Shown here: positions 5,823-10,122 of the stretch, piece by piece | Position numbering within the stretch: position 1 is the stretch's first letter | How the letters are laid out: every line of letters starts with the position of its first letter | Source: Coprococcus sp. | GTDB taxonomy: Bacteria > Bacillota > Clostridia > Lachnospirales > Lachnospiraceae | Direction of reading: 5' to 3' | Assembly: GCA_016296785.1 (NCBI GenBank) | Contig: JAEDHX010000069.1 | Span: forward strand, 1 to 10,122 | DNA: 10,122 nt | The notes under the pieces: generated by a model | The model's database searches: none | The model's input: only the letters and a program-made list of their open reading frames with translations | What the model was told of the DNA's origin: nothing | Program-made: the position numbers and the translations under genes

Positions 5823-5860
5823 TTAAATATGAATAAAAATACAGTTTAGCTTATAATTAT

Positions 5861-7048
5861 TTACGATTTTCCGTCGCTTTGAAGTAGTTTTCTGTATGAT
5901 ATATCAATTGCAAATGCTCCAAGCGGGGCAGTAAGCACTATTGCAAGCACGGCAATTGCAAGGCATGTATCACCACAGGCAAATCCGAGCGAGAGCGGAA
6001 TTGCTCCAATTGCAGCCTGGACTGTTGCCTTCGGAGTATACGCCATCATTGCAAATAATCGCTCTTTTACGTTGAATTCTGTTTTTATCAGACACACAAA
6101 TACACCGAGCATTCTAAATGCTAATGCGCAAATAATAACGATAATCGCTTTTATACCAATATTTGCCAGGTAATTAATATTAACAGTTGCACCTACAAGA
6201 ACAAACAGGAATATCTCGGCACCGACCCAAAGCTTGCCATATTTCACAGATAATCTTGTTGCGACTTCATTTCGCTTTTTCTTAAGACCTATGCCGATAA
6301 ACATAATTGCAATAAGTGCTGAAAATGTTATCGGAAGCTTAAGGCTGTCCTCTGCGACAACAAGTAGAAATGAAATGCTTAATATAATAAGCACCTTGGC
6401 AGTATCTCGAATGTGAACCTTCTTAAAATAAAAGGCAAGAATAACTCCAATGCCAATACCTATTGCAATTCCGAGTATTATTGAAACAGGAATATTTATA
6501 AAACTGATTACAGATGCGCCCTTGCCCTGCATCATCCCAACAAAGGTGGAAAATAACACAATAACATATACATCATCTACAGAAGCTCCTGCAAGTATAA
6601 GCTGCGGAATCCCTTTCTTAGTGCCATATTCCTCGTCCATTAATTTCACCATTCGTGGTACAACTACTGCCGGTGAAACAGCGGCTAATACAGCTCCCAT
6701 TATTGCCGCTTCAAGAAGTGAAAGCCCCATTACAGCCGGTCCAATAATAAGCATTCCAATCAGCTCAAAGGTTGCCGGCACAAAGCACATAAGAAGAGCA
6801 GGTCTTCCTATCTTCTTTAAGCCTGATAAATCAAGGCCAAGACCTGCTCTTGTTAATATAATAATAAGTGCAATTTTTCTCAATTCTGATGATATACTTA
6901 GTATCTCCGGAGATAGAAGATTAAGCACATATGGACCAAGTACTATACCTGTAATAAGCATTCCAAGAAGACTTGGAAGCTTTAGCTTCTTGCATATCCA
7001 TCCCAGAGACATTCCAATAAGTAGAATAAGAGAAATGCTAAGTAACAT
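5861..7048 (-). CDS. Cation:proton antiporter (monovalent cation/H+ exchanger, CPA superfamily)
   Basis: Membrane transporter that probably exchanges Na+ or K+ for protons, for pH and ion homeostasis. Its 395 residues form about 12-13 hydrophobic helices from residue 3 to 382, with almost no tail, so there is no TrkA-type regulatory domain. Family features: LPSLLGMLITGIVLGP at 24-39, TRAGLGLDLSGL at 66-77, the unwound-helix motif SPAVVVPRM at 125-133, and the ion-site motif GASVDDVYVIVL at 154-165 with Asp158 and Asp159. Late in the protein come FRMLGVF (Arg312) and YTPKATVQAA at 337-346. A DD pair is classically linked to electrogenic exchange; ion and stoichiometry cannot be read from sequence. 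ATG at 7048 is preceded by AGGAG, which abuts the stop codon of the diguanylate cyclase gene 12 bp upstream. The two are almost surely one operon. Confidence 0.9.
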   Translation of the reverse strand: MLLSISLILLIGMSLGWICKKLKLPSLLGMLITGIVLGPYVLNLLSPEILSISSELRKIALIIILTRAGLGLDLSGLKKIGRPALLMCFVPATFELIGMLIIGPAVMGLSLLEAAIMGAVLAAVSPAVVVPRMVKLMDEEYGTKKGIPQLILAGASVDDVYVIVLFSTFVGMMQGKGASVISFINIPVSIILGIAIGIGIGVILAFYFKKVHIRDTAKVLIILSISFLLVVAEDSLKLPITFSALIAIMFIGIGLKKKRNEVATRLSVKYGKLWVGAEIFLFVLVGATVNINYLANIGIKAIIVIICALAFRMLGVFVCLIKTEFNVKERLFAMMAYTPKATVQAAIGAIPLSLGFACGDTCLAIAVLAIVLTAPLGAFAIDISYRKLLQSDGKS

Positions 7049-7060
7049 TGTTATTCTCCT

Positions 7061-8305
7061 TTATATTGAGATAGCTTCTTTTATAAGATAGCCGTTCTTG
7101 CCGGCTTCTTTAACAGCATAAAGTGCTTCATCAGCTGTCTGAACAAGCTTATTATAGTCTGATACGATATCTTCAGTTAATATAATACCTATACTGCAGC
7201 TGATATTGTTAGTCTTACCAAGATTAAGAGAAGATATCTCTTTATTAATATAGGATGCGATGCGGTTTACTTCGTCCTTGTTAGTATGCTTGATAAAAAT
7301 AAGAAATTCGTCGCCGCCAAAACGTCCTATTAGTATATTATCAGATGTTAGCTTGCCAAGAATATCACAAACCATACAAAGGACATCATCCCCAAATAAG
7401 TGACCACAGGTATCATTTACCTGCTTGAAGCCGTCTAAATCAAGCATCATTAATGCATAATTGCCACGGCAATCCTTACTGTGCCTGAAGGTTTCAACCT
7501 TTGAACGGAAAGAGCTTCTATTATCAAGACCTGTAAGAGGGTCTTTATTTGCAATTTCTTTTAAATCCTCAGTGTAGTTATTGTAATTACGTATCTGTTC
7601 AAGCTCCTGTTCAAGATGCTTTTGGTAGCTGATATCAATAAGTACGGCAAGGTATACAGGATACTCTCCATCCATACCGATATATTTTCCTTCCCAATGA
7701 ATCCATACATCCTTTCCGGTTTGCTTGTGAGAAGTCTTGTATTCAAGAACAATATCCTCGTGATTAGGAATCTTAGTTGAGATTATCTTGTGAACAAGTC
7801 TCTTCTGAGCATATGTAAAGCGTGCTAAAGAGCCCTCCTCATAATCCTTCTTTGTCGTTCCAAGAAGCTCATAGAAGTTGCTGTTAGCTTCAAGAATAGT
7901 GAGCTTGTCATCCATTCTGTACTTAACAACCGCACCCGGAATATTGTCATATATGATAGAACGTTCATATTGTTCGGTCTTTAACTTAGTAACATCATAG
8001 AATATACCTTCGACAACAGGCACTCCGTCTGTGTAATCCACGATTTCGATTGAAGCCTGAATCCACCTGATGTTTTTGTCCTTGGTATATATTCTAAAAT
8101 CAAATTCACTTATCTCGGAATTGTCCTTGAGAAGATGTATAAGATTGCTATGGTCAAGACCCTGCATATTGTTGCGACATTTGTTGCCTAATATTTCTGT
8201 GAATTCATCCCTAGAATAGCCTGATAATGCGTAGAAACCATCATCGCCTTCAATTACGGTGAAATCATAGTCGAGTAATAATCTAGCTTTGCCTCCAATA
8301 ATCAT
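7061..8305 (-). CDS. PAS-PAS-GGDEF diguanylate cyclase
   Basis: Signalling enzyme predicted to make cyclic di-GMP from two GTP; no membrane helix or signal peptide is seen, so it is cytoplasmic. From the ATG at 8305 it has 414 residues. A PAS domain lies at about 8-108 (DDGFYALSGYSRDEF, then a PAC-like end GIFYDVTKLK) and a second at about 118-232 (ILEANSNFYELLGT, then AVLIDISYQKHLEQELEQ). A short helical linker leads to GGDEF from about 250: DPLTGLDNR (255-263), LDLDGFKQVND (288-298) and the intact active site GRFGGDEF (327-334). The inhibitory RxxD site before GGDEF is absent (SDNI occupies that position). Start choice: GGGGG (8318-8314) is 8 nt before ATG 8305. An ATG at 8320 and a TTG at 8329 are in frame but lack a ribosome site. 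Ligands of the PAS domains are unknown. Confidence 0.93.
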   Translation of the reverse strand: MIIGGKARLLLDYDFTVIEGDDGFYALSGYSRDEFTEILGNKCRNNMQGLDHSNLIHLLKDNSEISEFDFRIYTKDKNIRWIQASIEIVDYTDGVPVVEGIFYDVTKLKTEQYERSIIYDNIPGAVVKYRMDDKLTILEANSNFYELLGTTKKDYEEGSLARFTYAQKRLVHKIISTKIPNHEDIVLEYKTSHKQTGKDVWIHWEGKYIGMDGEYPVYLAVLIDISYQKHLEQELEQIRNYNNYTEDLKEIANKDPLTGLDNRSSFRSKVETFRHSKDCRGNYALMMLDLDGFKQVNDTCGHLFGDDVLCMVCDILGKLTSDNILIGRFGGDEFLIFIKHTNKDEVNRIASYINKEISSLNLGKTNNISCSIGIILTEDIVSDYNKLVQTADEALYAVKEAGKNGYLIKEAISI

Positions 8306-8359
8306 ATTTTGTACCCCCATATGTAGCAAATAAATAATTTAGTATATTATTAGTATCAA

Positions 8360-8377
8360 GAATACAAAAGTGTATTC
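8360..8377 (-). repeat. Small hairpin in the diguanylate cyclase leader
   Basis: GAATACA (8360-8366) and TGTATTC (8371-8377) are exact reverse complements with a 4-nt loop. The element lies downstream of the predicted minus-strand promoter and about 55 nt before the start codon, so it would form in the 5' leader. It could also be a DNA operator. Neither role is proved. No riboswitch architecture is recognisable around it. Confidence 0.45.
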
Positions 8378-8401
8378 ATTCCCCCAAAATAGATATACAA
8401 A

Positions 8402-8430
8402 ATTATAACACATTAATATTTATAATTCAT
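8402..8430 (-). promoter_or_regulatory. Promoter of the diguanylate cyclase-antiporter operon
   Basis: On the minus strand a consensus TATAAT (8407-8402) is preceded by TGT, giving an extended -10. The hexamer 17 bp upstream, ATGAAT (8430-8425), is a weak -35, which the extended -10 would compensate. The resulting leader is about 90 nt. Confidence 0.6.
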
Positions 8431-8494
8431 CAATAAAATGCATGTATTTAAAAAATATTGCACTTAATCCGCTTCCGAAATAAGAAAATATTTA

Positions 8495-8523
8495 TGGAAA
8501 AGGCTGCGTATTTGAAATATAAT
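8495..8523 (+). promoter_or_regulatory. Promoter of the GH32 gene
   Basis: TGGAAA (8495-8500) and consensus TATAAT (8518-8523) are spaced 17 bp apart, and the start codon follows about 40 nt after the -10. The 233-bp divergent intergenic region 8330-8562 is otherwise A/T-rich. It holds this promoter, the opposite promoter and two small inverted repeats. I see no coding sequence there. Confidence 0.6.
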
Positions 8524-8542
8524 TATATAAGCTAATATTTCA
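8513..8542 (+). promoter_or_regulatory. Inverted repeat spanning the GH32 -10 and start site, possible operator
   Basis: TGAAATAT (8513-8520) and ATATTTCA (8535-8542) are perfect 8-bp reverse complements with a 14-bp spacer. They flank the -10 element and the likely transcript start. Occupancy by a repressor would block the promoter. The arms are A/T-rich, so chance is a real alternative. It does not match a cre or ordinary LacI-type operator. Confidence 0.3.
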
Positions 8543-8562
8543 TATTTAAAGAGGAGAAGATT

Positions 8563-9945
8563 ATGAATCAGGGTAATAAAGATTTCATTCATATAAAGGC
8601 GCCAAAGAATTGGATAAATGATCCGAACGGATTCATATATTATAAGGGCAAATATCACATGTTTTATCAACATTTTCCATATGATCCTTCATGGGGGACC
8701 ATGCATTGGGGACATGCCACAAGTACGGACCTTGTCAACTGGCAGCATGAAGGAATTGCACTCTATCCTAGTAAGATCTACGATGCAAATGGCGTATTTT
8801 CGGGTAATGCTATTATTATAGAAGATAGGCTGTATCTTTATTACACGGGAATTAAGTATATTGAGGCCGATCCTTCAAATATTCATTTGCCTGTAAACTA
8901 CAACTTTGAGGCTTGTCAGGCACTTTTAATATCCGAGGATGGAGAGCATTTTGATAATATTAATGGAAAAACCTGTGTTATCCCTGTGTCTGCTGATGAT
9001 AATATGATGTCGATTGCTGATACAAGAGACCCAAAGGTGTGGGAGAAGAATGGCAGATACTACATGGCACTTGGAAGCACTGAGAAAGTGACGCCTGATA
9101 AACGGGTTGGTAAGATTATATTCCTAGAGAGTGCAGACGGACTTAGCTGGTCATATTTATCTGATGCTAAGAGTAGTGAATTCGGCGAGATATTTGAGTG
9201 CCCTGATTTGTTTGACATAGACGGACAAAGGATTATGTTTTGTGCTGCAGTCGGATATTTGAAGGATGGTTTTCCTGATTCAAATCAGGAGATATACAAA
9301 TTCGTTTCTTTTGATGAGGAAACAGGCCGCTTAACCTACGATAAAGAAAGCTTCTATATTGATTATGGCTTTGATTTGTATGCGACACAGACTGCACTTG
9401 ATGAGGATAATAACCGGGTAATGTATGCGTGGATGCGTATGCCGATTCCGATTGCCTGTGAGGACTCTTCTTCTATGTGGAGCGGAATTATGACTATGCC
9501 AAGAGTTATTAAGCTTAAGAAGGATGAAAATGGAGCTAAGCTGTTATTTAAGCCACATAAGAAAATAGACGATTTGTTCCAGAACAAGATAACGGCATAT
9601 GAGCTGCCATTTCATCTATGCATAAATGGGACTTCCGATATTCATGATATTGATATTACTATGGCAGACAGCAAAAAGGATTATAAGCTGTCACTTGATG
9701 TGGAAGATGGCTGTGTAATAGATATCGGCGGATATATAATAAAGATACAGGACGGCTTCGTTATGGCAGACAGGTCAGCTCTTTATCCGAAGGGGAATTA
9801 TCGGATGGAATTTAGCACGCCTAAGATAGAGGGGGATATTCATCTTGATATCTACCTTAGCAGATATATGATAGAAACATTTGTAAATTCAGGAGAATAT
9901 GTATTAAGTCATGTCGTATATGATTTTTTCCGGAATAATCAATAG
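8563..9945 (+). CDS. Glycoside hydrolase family 32 beta-fructofuranosidase (sucrose or sucrose-6-phosphate hydrolase)
   Basis: Hydrolyses terminal beta-fructofuranosyl bonds in sucrose, sucrose-6-phosphate or short fructans. There is no signal peptide, so it acts on imported sugar in the cytoplasm. Of its 460 residues the first ~315 form the five-bladed propeller. It contains the nucleophile Asp20 in WINDPNG, YQHFPYDPSWGTMHWGHA at 35-52, the RDP motif at 155-157 (Asp156 stabilises the transition state) and the acid/base Glu212 in FECPDLFD. The C-terminal beta-sandwich ends with the usual YLSRYMIETFVNSGEYVLS. The first motif has Ile where Met is most common. Length is slightly below the usual 470-490. 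AGGAG at 8552-8556 is 6 nt from the ATG. No sucrose transporter or fructokinase is in the window, so the exact substrate stays open. Confidence 0.95.
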   Translation: MNQGNKDFIHIKAPKNWINDPNGFIYYKGKYHMFYQHFPYDPSWGTMHWGHATSTDLVNWQHEGIALYPSKIYDANGVFSGNAIIIEDRLYLYYTGIKYIEADPSNIHLPVNYNFEACQALLISEDGEHFDNINGKTCVIPVSADDNMMSIADTRDPKVWEKNGRYYMALGSTEKVTPDKRVGKIIFLESADGLSWSYLSDAKSSEFGEIFECPDLFDIDGQRIMFCAAVGYLKDGFPDSNQEIYKFVSFDEETGRLTYDKESFYIDYGFDLYATQTALDEDNNRVMYAWMRMPIPIACEDSSSMWSGIMTMPRVIKLKKDENGAKLLFKPHKKIDDLFQNKITAYELPFHLCINGTSDIHDIDITMADSKKDYKLSLDVEDGCVIDIGGYIIKIQDGFVMADRSALYPKGNYRMEFSTPKIEGDIHLDIYLSRYMIETFVNSGEYVLSHVVYDFFRNNQ

Positions 9946-9958
9946 TTTGAGTTTTTTG

Positions 9959-10000
9959 AATGCTCTCACATAATTATTTGTGGGAGCATTTATAATTTTC
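9959..10000 (+). terminator. Intrinsic terminator of the GH32 gene
   Basis: AATGCTCTCACA (9959-9970) pairs with TGTGGGAGCATT (9979-9990) over 12 bp with one G-T wobble and an 8-nt loop. TTTATAATTTTC follows. It starts 13 bp after the stop codon. The T-tract is interrupted, so termination may be incomplete. Confidence 0.75.
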
Positions 10001-10048
10001 AATTATTTCCTATAAAACCTATGACATAGTAGGATAAAAGGTGTATTA

Positions 10049-10122
10049 TTGCAACATCACATACGAAAGCCATTTGGTATATATCCTGGAACAAAGACAT
10101 CACTTGATGATATAGCTAAAGG
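10049..10122 (+). CDS. Possible start of a further gene, cut by the window edge
   Basis: A TTG at 10049 is preceded at 5 nt by AAAAGGTG (10036-10043) and opens a frame that stays open to the edge. It reads MQHHIRKPFGIYPGTKTSLDDIAK after initiation. The tail TSLDDIAK resembles helix 1 of LacI-family DNA-binding domains, and such repressors often lie next to sucrose hydrolase genes. The preceding 17 residues are not typical for that family, however. The minus strand is also open here (ending GYIPNGFRM before TGA), so a convergent gene is the alternative. The palindrome CTATG-A-CATAG at 10019-10029 lies just upstream. Only 24 codons are visible and the call is weak. Confidence 0.3.
   Translation, partial: MQHHIRKPFGIYPGTKTSLDDIAK

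Noticed and set aside
5756..5860. Terminator for the antiporter gene before the importer promoter
   Set aside because: No stem of useful stability followed by a T-run was found on the minus strand; only the promoter is supported.
6450..7091. Open frame of about 213 codons antisense to the antiporter
   Set aside because: Repetitive Ile/Pro/Ser composition is what the reverse of hydrophobic helix codons gives; no family motif.
8356..8379. Seven-codon leader peptide (ATG at 8379 on minus, after GGGGG) before the cyclase gene
   Set aside because: Ribosome-site spacing is only 1 nt, the peptide has no run of regulatory codons, and no alternative terminator follows.
8306..8400. A c-di-GMP riboswitch in the diguanylate cyclase leader
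   Set aside because: The roughly 90-nt leader is A/T-rich with one short hairpin and lacks the conserved two-helix GEMM-type core.
8464..8673. Minus-strand open frame of 69 codons across the divergent promoter region and GH32 start
   Set aside because: It overlaps the GH32 promoter and its conserved WINDPNG codons, with no similarity to a known protein.

Overview
The window is typical of a low-GC Gram-positive Clostridia genome, most likely a gut Lachnospiraceae-type bacterium. Evidence: A/T-rich codon use, strong AGGAG-type ribosome binding sites, a lipoprotein solute-binding protein, an OmpR-type two-component system paired with a drug/bacteriocin-type ABC exporter, and a PAS-GGDEF protein. 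The genus assignment is inference. There are no RNA genes, CRISPR arrays or transposases.

Layout. (a) 1-3202, plus strand: the 3' part of an OmpR-family response regulator, then an ABC ATPase of the BcrA/lantibiotic-protection type, a six-helix ABC-2-like permease and a histidine kinase with a single membrane anchor. Three phased TTTCTTAACC-like repeats at 453-483 sit upstream of the ATPase, overlapping the place of a -35 box. This suggests that the regulator activates its own detoxification transporter. (b) 3207-3283: a perfect 31-bp inverted repeat, each arm itself a small hairpin, lies between convergent operons and overlaps the stop codon of the minus-strand ATPase. It looks like a REP/REPIN-type doublet serving as a bidirectional terminator. 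(c) 5755-3282, minus strand: a polar amino acid ABC importer in the order solute-binding lipoprotein, permease, ATPase, with a good promoter at 5794-5822. (d) 8305-5861, minus strand: a PAS-PAS-GGDEF diguanylate cyclase followed 12 bp later by a cation:proton antiporter. (e) 8563-9945, plus strand: a divergently transcribed cytoplasmic GH32 beta-fructofuranosidase with its own promoter and terminator. A possible gene start lies at the right edge.

The most striking observation is the solute-binding protein at 4886-5755. It reads as a natural circular permutation of the SBP_bac_3 fold: the segment that ends ordinary family members has moved in front of the usual N-terminal strand, directly behind the lipobox, and the protein stops where that segment should begin. 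The recognisable ligand-binding residues are retained, so it is probably functional. Its partner ATPase carries about 35 extra, strongly basic residues in the helical domain. Other points of note are an E-loop in place of the Q-loop in the BcrA-like ATPase, a step from about 30% to 52% G+C in the last 180 bp of the kinase gene beside the REP-like element, and a perfect 12-bp hairpin inside the kinase's membrane-helix codons.
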